Shown: positions 24,685 to 33,892 of the stretch, in pieces
How positions within the stretch are numbered: position 1 is the first letter of the stretch
Layout: the number at the start of each line of letters is the position of its first letter
Assembly (NCBI RefSeq): GCF_013466785.1
Contig: NZ_CP059163.1
Coordinates: 1,488,001-1,552,000 of the forward strand
Source: Nocardioides marinisabuli
GTDB lineage: Bacteria > Actinomycetota > Actinomycetes > Propionibacteriales > Nocardioidaceae
DNA length: 64,000 nucleotides
Reading direction: 5' to 3'
The notes under the pieces: generated by a model
Told to the model about the DNA's origin: nothing
Databases searched by the model: none
What the model saw: only the letters and a program-made list of their open reading frames with translations
Made by a program: the position numbers and the translations under genes

Positions 24685-25770
24685 TCAGGCGGTCCGCTCG
24701 TCGACCTCGGCGGCGGTCAGCTGGCGCGGCCGGATGTCGCCCCGCGCGATCTCCTCGACGTAGTGGCAGGCCACGCGGTGGCCGGGGCGCACCTGGACCA
24801 GCTCGGGCCGCTCGTCGTCGCAGCGCGTCTCCTGCCGGTAGGGGCACCGGGTGTGGAACCGGCAGCCGGCGGGCGGGTCGGACGGCGAGGGCAGGTCGCC
24901 CTGGAGGATGATCCGCTCGCGCGTGTCCTCGACGACCGGGTCGGGGACGGGCACGGCCGACATCAGCGAGCGGGTGTAGGGGTGCAGCGGCTCGTCGTAC
25001 AGGTCGTCGGCGTCGGCCTGCTCGATGATCGAGCCCAGGTACATCACCGCGACCACGTCGCAGACGTGGCGGACCACCGCCAGGTCGTGCGCGATCACCA
25101 GGTAGGTCAGCCCGAGCTCGGCCTGGAGGTCCTCCAGCAGGTTCAGCACCTGCGCCTGCACCGACACGTCGAGGGCCGAGACCGGCTCGTCGGCGATGAT
25201 GAAGCGCGGCTCGAGGGCGAGCGCCCGGGCGATGCCGATGCGCTGCCGCTGGCCGCCGGAGAACTCGTGGGGGTACTTCTGCGCCGCGCTCGACGGCAGG
25301 CCGACCTGGTCGAGCAGCTGGCGCACGCGGGCGCCCTTCTCGAAGGAGATGCCGTGCGCCTTCAGCGGCTCGGTCAGGATCGTCTCGACGCTCTGCCGGG
25401 GGTTGAGGCTCGCCAACGGGTCCTGGAAGACCATCTGCATGTCGCGGCGCGCGCGGCGCAGCGCCTCGCCACGCAGGCCGGAGACGTCGGTGCCGTCGAA
25501 GTGGACGGTGCCCGCCGTGATCGGGCTGAGCCGGAGGACGGCGCGCCCGAAGGTCGACTTCCCGCAGCCGGACTCGCCGACCAGGCCGACGCTGCTGCCC
25601 TGCGCGACGTCGAGGTCGACGCCGTCGACGGCCTTGACGGCACCGACGGTGCGGCCGCCGAGCAGGCCGCCCTTGATCGGGAAGTGCACCTTCAGACCGC
25701 GCACGGACAGCAGCGGCTCGGCGCCGCCGGTCGAAGGAGTGGGGCGGGGGCTCGGGCTGGGGTCGGTCAC
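24685..25770 (-). CDS. dppF: oligopeptide ABC transporter ATP-binding protein (DppF/OppF-like)
   Basis: 361 residues. Walker A GESGCGKS, signature FSGGQRQRIGIARAL, Walker B FIIADEPVSALD, switch LVIAHDL, plus the C-terminal oligopeptide-transporter extension with Cys-rich GCRFHTRCPYRQETRCDDERP, which in the family binds an iron-sulfur cluster or metal. GTG start overlaps the dppD stop (GTGA). Last gene of a five-gene operon for uptake of di- or oligopeptides; subfamily names are by analogy. Confidence 0.92.
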   Translation of the reverse strand: MTDPSPSPRPTPSTGGAEPLLSVRGLKVHFPIKGGLLGGRTVGAVKAVDGVDLDVAQGSSVGLVGESGCGKSTFGRAVLRLSPITAGTVHFDGTDVSGLRGEALRRARRDMQMVFQDPLASLNPRQSVETILTEPLKAHGISFEKGARVRQLLDQVGLPSSAAQKYPHEFSGGQRQRIGIARALALEPRFIIADEPVSALDVSVQAQVLNLLEDLQAELGLTYLVIAHDLAVVRHVCDVVAVMYLGSIIEQADADDLYDEPLHPYTRSLMSAVPVPDPVVEDTRERIILQGDLPSPSDPPAGCRFHTRCPYRQETRCDDERPELVQVRPGHRVACHYVEEIARGDIRPRQLTAAEVDERTA

Positions 25771-26792
25771 GGGGAGGCTCCTGGGGACGGCGCGGGCTCG
25801 GCCACCGGGTTGAAGCAGCGCAGGGCACGGTCGCCGACGCGCTCGAGGCTCGGAGCTCGCGTGGTGCACTCGTCGACGACGTTCCCGCACCGCGGGGCGA
25901 AGGCGCAGCCCTGGGTCCAGGGGATGGTCTGGGTGGGCGATCCCGGGATGGGGGTCAACGGCGTGCCGCGCGGGTGGTCGAGACGAGGGATGCTGGCCAG
26001 CAGGCCGGAGGTGTAGGGGTGGCGCGGCTGGGCGAACAGCGGCCCACGACCCGCCGCCTCGACGATCCGCCCCGAGTACATGACGTTGACGTCGTCGCAC
26101 AGGCCGGCGACCACGCCGAGGTCGTGGGTGATCATCAGCAACGCCGCGTCGGTGTCCCTGACGAGGTCCTTGAGCACCTCCAGGACCTGCGCCTGGATGG
26201 TGACGTCGAGCGCGGTGGTCGGCTCGTCGGCGATCAGCAGCTTGGGCTCGCAGGCGAGCGCGATCGCGATCAGCACCCGCTGCCGCATCCCGCCGGAGAG
26301 CTGGTGGGGGTACTCCCGCACCCGCCTGCCCGGTTCGGGGATGCCGACCTTCTCGAGGAGCGCCACGGCCCGGTCCTGGGCCTCCGCGCGGTCGACGTCG
26401 AGGTGCGCCCTGAGGACCTCGCGCAGCTGCACGCCGATGGTCACCACCGGGTTCAGCGAGGACATCGGGTCCTGGAAGACCATCGCGATCTCGCGTCCGC
26501 GCAGTCTGCTCATCTCCCGCTCGCTGGCGTCCAGGAGGTTGCGCCCGCCGTAGAGGACCTGGCCGCTGGTGCGGGCGGCGCGGCGCGGCAGCAGGCCCAT
26601 CACGGCCAGCGAGGTGACCGACTTGCCGCTGCCGGACTCGCCGACCAGGCCGACGTGCTGGCCCGCGTGCACGCTGAAGGAGACCTCGTCGACGGCCACC
26701 ACGTCACGGCGCCCGCGACCGCCGAAGACGACGGACAGGTCGCGCACGTCGAGCAGGGGCTCGCCCACGGGTGTGTCGTCCACGGCCGTCAC
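25767..26792 (-). CDS. dppD: oligopeptide ABC transporter ATP-binding protein (DppD/OppD-like)
   Basis: 341 residues. Walker A GESGSGKS, MVFQDPMSSLNPV at the Q-loop, signature LSGGMRQRVLIAIAL, Walker B LLIADEPTTALD, switch MITHDLGVV, and the C-terminal Cys-containing GCAFAPRCGNVVDECTTR segment. GTG start overlaps the stop of the upstream permease gene (GTGA), and its own stop overlaps dppF. It forms a heterodimer with DppF beneath the two permeases. Confidence 0.92.
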   Translation of the reverse strand: MTAVDDTPVGEPLLDVRDLSVVFGGRGRRDVVAVDEVSFSVHAGQHVGLVGESGSGKSVTSLAVMGLLPRRAARTSGQVLYGGRNLLDASEREMSRLRGREIAMVFQDPMSSLNPVVTIGVQLREVLRAHLDVDRAEAQDRAVALLEKVGIPEPGRRVREYPHQLSGGMRQRVLIAIALACEPKLLIADEPTTALDVTIQAQVLEVLKDLVRDTDAALLMITHDLGVVAGLCDDVNVMYSGRIVEAAGRGPLFAQPRHPYTSGLLASIPRLDHPRGTPLTPIPGSPTQTIPWTQGCAFAPRCGNVVDECTTRAPSLERVGDRALRCFNPVAEPAPSPGASP

Positions 26793-27754
26793 CTCCGGGA
26801 CCGGGGGTCGAGAGCCTCGCGCATCGCCTCGCCCAGCAGCGTGAAGCCGAGGGCGGTGAAGGCGATCGCGAAGCCGGGAAGGAGGGCGAGGCGGGCCGCG
26901 GCCTCGAAGCGGTCCTGGGCCGCGACGAGCATGCGGCCCCACTCCGCCACAGCGGGGTCGGCCTCGCCGAGGCCGAGGTAGGACAGCGCCGCGACCTCGA
27001 TGATGGCCGTGGCGAGGTTCAGCGTCGCCTGCACGATGGTCGGTCCGATCGCGTTCGGCACGATGTGGCCGGAGACGATCTTCCGCTTGCGGATGCCGAG
27101 CGCCCCCGCGGCGAGCACGTAGTCGGACTTGCCCTGCGAGAGCATCGAGCCGCGCAGCAGGCGCGCGAAGATCGGCACCTGCGCGGTGCCGATCGCGATC
27201 ATCACGGCGTAGGCGTTCTGACCGAGGACGGCGACGATGCTGACCGCGAGCAGCAGGCTGGGCACCGACAGCATCACGTCGACCAGGCGCATCACCGCGT
27301 TGTCGACCCACGAGCCGACCCGGCCGCCGAGCGCACCGAACCCGCCCGCGACGGCGCCGAGGCCGGCGCCGGCGACGAGGCCGATCGCGGTCGAGATGAC
27401 GCCGTACGCCAGCGACTGGCGGGCCCCGTAGACCAGCTGGGTCCACATGTCGGAGCCGTAGCGGTCCAGGCCCAACCAGTGGTCCTCGGAGGGTCCGGGG
27501 ACCGAGGACGGGGTCACCAGGCCGGCGTCGGCGGTGGAGCCCGGCTCGTAGGACGTCAGCAGCGGGGCGAAGAGGGCGACCAGCACGAAGAGCAGCACGA
27601 TGACCGCCCCGGCGATCGCGGTCGGGTTGCGCCGCAGGCGGCGGAACGCCGCCCGCCAGAGACCGACGCCACCGGCCTCGTCGGGGCCCGCGCCGTGCCC
27701 GCCGCTGCCGGCCAGCATGATCTCGGCGGAGTCGGCGCCCGTCCGGCCGCTCAC
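26789..27754 (-). CDS. dppC: peptide ABC transporter permease (DppC/OppC-like)
   Basis: 321 residues. A cytoplasmic tail, a first membrane helix near 46-68 (AIAGAVIVLLFVLVALFAPLL), the OppC_N-type DHWLGLDRYGSDMWTQLVYGARQSL segment, then a binding-protein-dependent permease domain with the coupling loop YVLAAGALGIRKRKIVSGHIVPN. GTG start overlaps the dppB stop. Pairs with DppB to form the channel. Confidence 0.93.
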   Translation of the reverse strand: MSGRTGADSAEIMLAGSGGHGAGPDEAGGVGLWRAAFRRLRRNPTAIAGAVIVLLFVLVALFAPLLTSYEPGSTADAGLVTPSSVPGPSEDHWLGLDRYGSDMWTQLVYGARQSLAYGVISTAIGLVAGAGLGAVAGGFGALGGRVGSWVDNAVMRLVDVMLSVPSLLLAVSIVAVLGQNAYAVMIAIGTAQVPIFARLLRGSMLSQGKSDYVLAAGALGIRKRKIVSGHIVPNAIGPTIVQATLNLATAIIEVAALSYLGLGEADPAVAEWGRMLVAAQDRFEAAARLALLPGFAIAFTALGFTLLGEAMREALDPRSRR

Positions 27755-28755
27755 GAGACCCTCACCCTGGGGTCGATGACGCCGTAGGCCAGGTCGACGA
27801 GGAGGTTGATCAGGGAGTAGGTGATCGCGATGAAGATGATGAACCCCTGGAGGACGGGGAAGTCGCGCTGGGAGATCGCCTGGAAGAGGTAGCTGCCGAT
27901 CCCGTTGAAGGCGAAGACGCTCTCGGTGAGCACGGCGCCGGAGAGCAGCAGGCCGGCCTGGAGGCCGATGGTGGTGACCACCGGCAGCAGCGCGTTGCGC
28001 AGGACGTGGCGGCGGCTGACGATGCGGCGGCTGAGGCCCTTGGACTCCGCGGTGCGGACGTAGTCCTCGTGCAGCACCTCGGCCACCGAGGCCCGGGTGA
28101 TGCGCACGATGATCGCCAGCGGGATGGTGCCGAGCGCGACCGCGGGCAGGACGAGGTGGACCATCGCGTTGAAGGCGGCGTCCCACTCACGTGTCAGCAG
28201 CCCGTCGAGCACGTAGAAGTTGGTGATGTGGGTGGCGTCCATCCGGGCGTCCTGGCGCAGCGCGGTCGGGAGCAGGCCGAGCCAGTCGGCGAAGACGAGC
28301 TTGAGCAGGATGGCGAGGAAGAACACCGGGGTGGCCACCCCGAGCAGCGAGCCCGACACCACGGCGGTGTCGAGGAAGCGGCCCTGGTTGCGGGCCGCGA
28401 GGTACCCGAGCGGCACCCCGACCACGATCGCGAACAGCAGGGCCGTGGTGGCCAGCTCGATCGTGGCGGGGAACCGTTCGAAGAAGGTCGTCAGGACCGG
28501 CTGGCCGGTCTTGATCGAGTCCCCGAAGTCGCCCTGCAGCAGTGCCTTGACGTAGATCAGGTACTGCTGCAGGAGCGGTTGGTCGAAGCCGTAGGACGCG
28601 TTGACCCGGGCGATCCCCTCCGGGGTGGCGCGCTCCCCCAGCAGCGACCGCGCAGGGTCACCGGGGAGAGCGCGCACCCAGGCGAAGAGGAGCACCGAGA
28701 GGCCGAACAGCACCGGCACCAGCAGCGCCAGGCGCCGCAGCGCGAACTTCAGCAT
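27751..28755 (-). CDS. dppB: peptide ABC transporter permease (DppB/OppB-like)
   Basis: 334 residues. N-terminal FALRRLALLVPVLFGLSVLLF helix with the OppB-type LPGDPARSLLGERATPE segment, then six-helix permease core with coupling loop YVRTAESKGLSRRIVSRRHVLRNALLP and C-terminal INLLVDLAYGVIDPRVR. ATG start 40 nt after the dppA stop; its stop overlaps the dppC start. Confidence 0.93.
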   Translation of the reverse strand: MLKFALRRLALLVPVLFGLSVLLFAWVRALPGDPARSLLGERATPEGIARVNASYGFDQPLLQQYLIYVKALLQGDFGDSIKTGQPVLTTFFERFPATIELATTALLFAIVVGVPLGYLAARNQGRFLDTAVVSGSLLGVATPVFFLAILLKLVFADWLGLLPTALRQDARMDATHITNFYVLDGLLTREWDAAFNAMVHLVLPAVALGTIPLAIIVRITRASVAEVLHEDYVRTAESKGLSRRIVSRRHVLRNALLPVVTTIGLQAGLLLSGAVLTESVFAFNGIGSYLFQAISQRDFPVLQGFIIFIAITYSLINLLVDLAYGVIDPRVRVS

Positions 28756-28795
28756 CGACTGCCTTCGGAGTCAGAGGTGCGGGGACGGGTGCCGG

Positions 28796-30451
28796 TCAGC
28801 CGACCGAGACCACGTTCCAGACCTCGTCCTGCACCGGGCTCTGCTGGTAGCCGCTCACGTCGGGACCGAAGGCCAGCGACGGGACCGGGTGGGCCAGCGG
28901 GACACCGGGCAGGTAGTCCATGACGAGCCTGTTTATCTCCTCGTAGAGTGGCTCCTGCTCCTCGGGCGTGGGCAGTCCGCGGGCCTCGCGCAGGGCGTCG
29001 AAGATCTCCGGGTTGTCGAAGCCCCACTCGCTGCTCTTGGCGCCGAAGAAGACGCCGAGGAAGTTGTCGGTGTCGTTGTAGTCGCCGGTCCACCCGAGCA
29101 GGTGCAGGCCGTGCTTGGAGGTGCCCTGGATCTTCTCGAGGTAGTCGGGGCTCCACTGGTCGGCCGTGGGCTTGATCTTCAGGCCCACCGCCTCGAGCTG
29201 GGAGCGGATCACGTTGAACGTGTCCTCCGGCTGGGGCATGTACGGGCGGCTGACACCGGTCGGGTAGTTGAACTCGATGGTGGCGCCGTCGGCACCGGCG
29301 TCGGCGAGCATCTGCTTGGCGAGCTCGGGGTCGAACTCGTAGGTCTGCACGTCGTCGGTGTAGCCCATCACGCTGTCCGGGATGAACTCGATCGCCGGCT
29401 GGGTGCCCTCGGGCATCGAGGCGCTGATGATCTCCGGGATGTTGAGCGCGTGCGCGATGGCCTGGCGGACCTGGGGGTCGTCCAGCGGCTTCTGCTGCTG
29501 GTTCATGCCGAGGTAGAGGACGTTGAAGGGGTCCCGGTTGACGATCTGGAAGCCCTCCTCCTCGAGCGGCGCGATGTCGGCCGGGCCGACCAGGTCGAAG
29601 CCGTCGATCTCGCCGGCACGCAGCGCGTCGGCACGGGCCTTCGGGTCCTCGATCGCGACCACGACGGCCTCGTCGACGATCGCCGGGTCGCCCCAGTAGT
29701 CGTCGTAGCGCGCCAGGGTGACGTCCTGCCCGCGGTTCCAGGCGTCCAGCATGAACGGGCCGGTGCCCGTGGGGTGCTCGGTGGAGTACGCGGAGTTCTT
29801 CGGGTTGGTGGCCCCGTCGTCCTGGAACTCCTCCAGCGCGCTGGGGCTCTGCATCGAGAACGCCGGCAGCGACAGCGCGGAGATGAAGCCGGCGAAGGGC
29901 TCCTTCAGGTTGATCGTCGCGGTCAGCTCGTCGTCGGCGGTGCAGGAGTCGTAGATCGCGGAGTCGGCGCGGTCGCCGGTCGCGAAGCCGCGGAACAGCG
30001 CCGCGTAGTAGTAGGTCAGGTCGTCGGTCTGGGCCGACTCGGGCATGTTGTACCAGCGGTCGAAGTTCGAGCAGACCGCCTCCGCGTCGAAGGCGGTGCC
30101 GTCGTGGAACGTGACGTCCTCGCGCAGGTCGAAGGTGTAGCTCAGGCCGTCCTCGCCGGTCTCCCACTCGGTCGCGAGCAGCGGCGCGGGGTCGGCCGTC
30201 CCGGGCTCGGTGCCGACGAGGCCCTCGAAGATCTGGCGGGCGACCCGGAAGCTCTCGCCGTCGGAGGCGAAGAACGGGTCGAGGGTCACCGGCTCGGCGG
30301 ACCCGGCGAAGACGAAGGTGCCGCCGCTCGCGCCGTCACCACCGTCGCCCGCGTCGCCGTCGCGCTCGCTCTCGGCACAACTGGTCAGGATCAGCGCAGC
30401 GGCGGCCAGTCCGACCAGACCTGCGCGCGTTGACTTCTGTGTGGACCGCAC
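28796..30451 (-). CDS. dppA: peptide-binding lipoprotein (DppA/OppA-like, SBP family 5)
   Basis: 551 residues. Signal peptide with lipobox ending at Cys25 (ALILTSC), followed by an Asp/Gly linker and the family-5 solute-binding fold: GSAEPVTLDPFFASDGESFRVARQIFEGLVG, LREDVTFHDGTAFDAEAV and NPKNSAYSTEHPTGTGPFMLD. It captures peptides outside the membrane and delivers them to DppBC. GTG start with GAGG about 6 nt upstream. First gene of the operon; a TACTGT hexamer about 60 nt upstream (near 30506) may be its -10. Confidence 0.93.
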   Translation of the reverse strand: MRSTQKSTRAGLVGLAAAALILTSCAESERDGDAGDGGDGASGGTFVFAGSAEPVTLDPFFASDGESFRVARQIFEGLVGTEPGTADPAPLLATEWETGEDGLSYTFDLREDVTFHDGTAFDAEAVCSNFDRWYNMPESAQTDDLTYYYAALFRGFATGDRADSAIYDSCTADDELTATINLKEPFAGFISALSLPAFSMQSPSALEEFQDDGATNPKNSAYSTEHPTGTGPFMLDAWNRGQDVTLARYDDYWGDPAIVDEAVVVAIEDPKARADALRAGEIDGFDLVGPADIAPLEEEGFQIVNRDPFNVLYLGMNQQQKPLDDPQVRQAIAHALNIPEIISASMPEGTQPAIEFIPDSVMGYTDDVQTYEFDPELAKQMLADAGADGATIEFNYPTGVSRPYMPQPEDTFNVIRSQLEAVGLKIKPTADQWSPDYLEKIQGTSKHGLHLLGWTGDYNDTDNFLGVFFGAKSSEWGFDNPEIFDALREARGLPTPEEQEPLYEEINRLVMDYLPGVPLAHPVPSLAFGPDVSGYQQSPVQDEVWNVVSVG

Positions 30452-30547
30452 GTGTCACCTCAATTCGTCGCGTCTCGCCCGAGTGACGAAACAGAACCTG
30501 CGGGACAGTAGCGCGCCGATGTGACGTAGAGCACTAGCCCGGCCCCC

Positions 30548-30564
30548 GATCGCGTGTCGCGATC
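30548..30564. other. short palindrome in dppA upstream region
   Basis: GATCGCG-TGT-CGCGATC, perfect 7-bp arms, about 100 bp upstream of dppA. It could be an operator or part of the dnaB-distal terminator region. Confidence 0.35.
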
Positions 30565-30615
30565 CGGCAACGATTTCTGGGAGGGCCACTCGCGTGTCCG
30601 GCCGTACCGACCGGG

Positions 30616-30660
30616 AGTGTGGAGTCGTGGATGAACCAGGTTGATCTAGGACTCCACACT
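30616..30660. repeat. 45-bp nested palindromic element downstream of dnaB
   Basis: Outer arms AGTGTGGAGTC (30616-30626) and GACTCCACACT (30650-30660) are perfect complements. Inside them GATGAACC and GGTTGATC pair with one mismatch around a single A. Located 32 bp after the dnaB stop. It may act as terminator or be a dispersed REP-like element. Confidence 0.65.
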
Positions 30661-30691
30661 TCCAGCCCGTCGTCGGCGAATGCCTCCGCCG

Positions 30692-33600
30692 TCAGTGCGC
30701 CATGTCGACGAACCGCGAGTAGTGACCCTGGAAGGCGACCGTGATGTCGCGGGTCGGGCCGTTGCGGTGCTTGACCACGAGCAGGTCGGCCTCGCCGGGG
30801 CGGGTCGACTCCTTCTCGTAGGCGTCCTCGCGGTGCAGCAGGATCACCATGTCGGCGTCCTGCTCGATGCTGTTGTGCAGGGCGATGCCGTTGGCGACGA
30901 AGTTGTGCACGCCCAGGACCGTGGCGTCGTACACCGGCTGCTCGCCGATGGGCTCGACGCTGGCGATGGCATCCCAGTAGATGTCGTTGGTGGCCAGGAC
31001 CTCGAGGTCGGCGTCGCCGAGGACTCCGGCCACCTCGGCCAGCCGTTCGCGGCTCGGGGCGTGCTTCCACATGGTCGAGCCGCCGAACGAGGTCCCCATG
31101 GCGGTGGCGAACTCGCGGTGCGTCATCCGGCGGTCCGCCAGCTCCTGGCGCACGCGCCCCCAGACCTCCTGCGGCACGGTGTCGAGGTTGGTGTTGGGCC
31201 GGACGTCGCGCAGCGCCGCCGCGAGGCGGGCGACCTGCTCGCCGCGGGCACCGTGCACCCCGATGTCGTCGAGGAACCGCAGCTGGTTCTCGGCCCCGAC
31301 GACGTGCACGTGCCAGCCGTCGCGGTAGCCGGCCTTGCGGACCCGCTTGATGCGGGTGAAGACGTTGAACCTGGCGAGGAGCCTGGTCACGTCGTCGGCG
31401 AGGCGGCGGCTCGTGGTGGCGTAGTAGACCCTGCCCGTCCCGCGCTTCTCGTCCAGGTGGACGCACCCGTCGGTGGCCCACAGGTGGTGCAGGAAGAGGC
31501 CCACCTGCTCCTTGGGCAGCCCGAAGACCCAGTCGGGCACGAACTTCTGGTGGCTGCGGAGACCGAAGAGCGCGTCCTCGTCGAGCCAGGCCGCGATCGG
31601 GTTGCGCCGGCCACGGGCGAGCCGGTACGGCGCGGGGAGGCGCAGCGTGGTGACCCGGGCGGCCGGGTACTCGTCGCGGACCGCGGTGATGCCGAACCGG
31701 CGGGAGGCAGCCTCGGCCACCGCCGCGAGGTTGGCCTCGTCGACGCTGGCGTAGCGCAGCGGCTGGCGCTCGACGAAGGACCCGTCACCGAGCAGGTGCG
31801 CGAGCAGGACGACCTCGTCGGGGTCGCGCGGAGTGATCTGCATCGGGGGCGGCACGTGGCGCACCGAGCCCACGCGCGAGCCGGTCGTCAGCTCGGCCAG
31901 CGGCACCCAGCCGTCGTAGGTCAGGAACGGGTGGTTGCCGGTCGCCTCCACCGTGCGCCCCGAGGCGAGCGTGACCCGGTACGTCGCCTTCGTCCCGCTG
32001 GGGAAGGCGTGCGTCAGGGTGCGCGGCACCAGCTTGAGCCGCTCGTCCAACGCCCAGACGGGGACGTCGGTCGCGCCCGTCGCCATCAGCTCGCCCAGGG
32101 TGATCTCGGCGTTCGTGTCGGCGCGCAGGAGCCGGGTGTCGGCGGTCAGGCAGCCGGACTCACGCAGGTCGCTCATGGCAGGGCGCTTGTCGGCGCGCTG
32201 CTCAGAGCCACGGTTGAGCTGCGACAGCGCGATGATCGGGACCTCGAGCTCCTTGGCCAGCAGCTTGATCTGGCGCGAGAACTCCGAGACCTCGAGCTGG
32301 CGCGACTCGACCTTCTTGCCCGAGCTCATCAGCTGCAGGTAGTCGATGACGATCAGCTGCAGGTCGTGCTTCTGCTTCAGCCGCCGCGCCTTCGCGCGGA
32401 TCTCCATCATCGTCATGTTGGGGCTGTCGTCGATGAAGACTGGGGCCGAGGAGACCTCGCCCATCTTGCGCGCCAGCTTGGTCCAGTCGTCGTCACCCAT
32501 CGCGCCGTTGCGGATGTGGTTGAGCGGCACCTTCGCCTCGGCCGAGAGCAGACGCATGGTGATCTCGGAGCGCGTCATCTCGAGGCTGAAGAAGACGCTG
32601 GTCAGGTTGTTGTGGATCGACGCCGCACGGCAGAAGTCGAGGGCCAGGGTGGAGTTGTGCGTCGGGATCATCGACCGACCCGCGAGATACAGGTGGTCCT
32701 CGTTGTCCACCTGGACGCAGCGCACCGGGACGGACTCCACCGCCACGACGTCGACGAGCTTCACCTCGGACCCGTCGGGCATGGCGATCACATGCGTGGC
32801 GCCGCGGTCTGCGGCCAGCTCGGCAGTCGTGGCCACTCCGCTGCGGCCGGTCGCCAGTGCCGTGGTCAACCACTGGTGCTCGGCGTCGGCGACGATCCGC
32901 GAACCGTCGGAGAACTCGACCTCGTAGCAGGGCCGTCCGGTCATCACGTCGGTCGCCGCGACCACCCTGGTGGGACGACCCTGGGCGTCGTACAGCAGGT
33001 CGCCGACCGCGACGTCCCCCATGGTGGTCCACCCGGTCGGGGTGGGCAGTGGGGTGTCGAGCGCCAGTGCCTTGCCCATGGCGGGGCGGGCCGCGACGAT
33101 GATCATCTGGCCCTTGTGCAGGCCGTTGGTCAGCTCGTCGAGGTCGGCGAACCCGGTGGGCACGCCGTAGATGCCCGACTCGCGGTTGCCGATCGCCTCG
33201 ATCTCGTCGAGGACGCCGTCCATGATGTCGGAGAGCGGGGCGTAGTCCTCGCCCGACCGCTTCTCGGCGAGCTTGAAGACCTCGGCCTGGGCCTGGTCGA
33301 CGATGTCGTCGACCTCGCCCTCGCCGGCGTAGCCGATCTGCACGATCTTGGTGCCGGCGTCGACGAGGCGGCGCAGCACCGCCTTCTCGCGCACGATCTC
33401 GGCGTAGTAGCCCGCGTTCGCCGCGATCGGGACGTTGGCAGACAGCGTGTGCAGGTAGGGGGCCCCGCCGACCTTCTGCAGCTCACCCCGACGCTGCAGC
33501 TCGGCGGCGACGGTGACCATGTCGACCGGCTCGCTGCGGCCGTAGAGGTCGATGATCGCGTCGTGGATCGTCTCGTGGGAGGGCCGGTAGAAGTCGCCGC

Positions 33601-33811
33601 CGCGCACCCGCTCGGTGACCTCGGAGATCGCGTCCTTGCTGATCAGCATCGAGCCCAGCACCGACTGCTCGGCGGCCATGTCCTGCGGCGGCGTGCGGTC
33701 GTTGGGGCCGCTGCGCGGACGCTCGCCCGGCGCGTAGGAGACGGGCCCGTCGCCCCAGTCCTCGTAGGGCGGCTCCTCGGCCGTGCGGCCGCTCTGCTCG
33801 GTGACGCTCAA
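30692..33811 (-). CDS. dnaB: replicative DNA helicase DnaB with two inteins
   Basis: 1039-residue precursor; the spliced helicase would be 473 residues, normal for DnaB. DnaB unwinds DNA ahead of the replisome. Exteins: residues 1-247 (N-terminal domain, linker helix, first half of Walker A ARPAMGK), 387-553 (RecA-like core with FFSLEM, VIDYLQLM, IIALSQLNRG) and 981-1039 (SIEQDADMVILLHRE to the end). The first intein interrupts Walker A between GK and S; the second lies between RESG and SIEQD. Start: TTG at 33811, chosen because GGGAG is about 7 nt upstream and MSVTEQSGRT matches actinobacterial DnaB N-termini; an open frame continues to 33892. Both inteins must splice to give an active enzyme. 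Confidence 0.95.
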   Translation of the reverse strand: MSVTEQSGRTAEEPPYEDWGDGPVSYAPGERPRSGPNDRTPPQDMAAEQSVLGSMLISKDAISEVTERVRGGDFYRPSHETIHDAIIDLYGRSEPVDMVTVAAELQRRGELQKVGGAPYLHTLSANVPIAANAGYYAEIVREKAVLRRLVDAGTKIVQIGYAGEGEVDDIVDQAQAEVFKLAEKRSGEDYAPLSDIMDGVLDEIEAIGNRESGIYGVPTGFADLDELTNGLHKGQMIIVAARPAMGKALALDTPLPTPTGWTTMGDVAVGDLLYDAQGRPTRVVAATDVMTGRPCYEVEFSDGSRIVADAEHQWLTTALATGRSGVATTAELAADRGATHVIAMPDGSEVKLVDVVAVESVPVRCVQVDNEDHLYLAGRSMIPTHNSTLALDFCRAASIHNNLTSVFFSLEMTRSEITMRLLSAEAKVPLNHIRNGAMGDDDWTKLARKMGEVSSAPVFIDDSPNMTMMEIRAKARRLKQKHDLQLIVIDYLQLMSSGKKVESRQLEVSEFSRQIKLLAKELEVPIIALSQLNRGSEQRADKRPAMSDLRESGCLTADTRLLRADTNAEITLGELMATGATDVPVWALDERLKLVPRTLTHAFPSGTKATYRVTLASGRTVEATGNHPFLTYDGWVPLAELTTGSRVGSVRHVPPPMQITPRDPDEVVLLAHLLGDGSFVERQPLRYASVDEANLAAVAEAASRRFGITAVRDEYPAARVTTLRLPAPYRLARGRRNPIAAWLDEDALFGLRSHQKFVPDWVFGLPKEQVGLFLHHLWATDGCVHLDEKRGTGRVYYATTSRRLADDVTRLLARFNVFTRIKRVRKAGYRDGWHVHVVGAENQLRFLDDIGVHGARGEQVARLAAALRDVRPNTNLDTVPQEVWGRVRQELADRRMTHREFATAMGTSFGGSTMWKHAPSRERLAEVAGVLGDADLEVLATNDIYWDAIASVEPIGEQPVYDATVLGVHNFVANGIALHNSIEQDADMVILLHREDAYEKESTRPGEADLLVVKHRNGPTRDITVAFQGHYSRFVDMAH
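30872..32152 (-). other. DnaB intein 2: 427-residue intein with homing endonuclease region
   Basis: Precursor residues 554-980. Starts with Cys (CLTADTRLL), block B is TGNHPFL, ends with ALHN, and the next extein residue is Ser: a standard class 1 intein. LLAHLLGDGSF and LFLHHLWATDGCV, about 100 residues apart, are the two LAGLIDADG-type motifs (blocks C and E), each with an acidic residue, so the endonuclease may be active. Insertion after RESG is a known DnaB site. Confidence 0.92.
32654..33070 (-). other. DnaB intein 1: 139-residue class 3 mini-intein
   Basis: Precursor residues 248-386. It starts with Ala (ALALDTPLPT), not Cys or Ser. The class 3 W-C-T triplet is visible: Trp in block B (AEHQWL), Cys in block F (VPVRCVQVD) and Thr before the terminal His-Asn (IPTHN). 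No endonuclease domain. Insertion in the Walker A motif matches the mycobacterial DnaB-1 site. Confidence 0.92.
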
Positions 33812-33892
33812 CGTGCTCTCCCATGGCTGGTCCCGGACCGACCCCGTGCCGGCTGGGCCGGTGCCCACGACGCTAGGACCGGCCACCGACAA

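Noticed and set aside
30692-33811. Two helicase genes or a frameshifted dnaB
   Set aside because: The reading frame is continuous and the two extra segments have intein splice-junction motifs.
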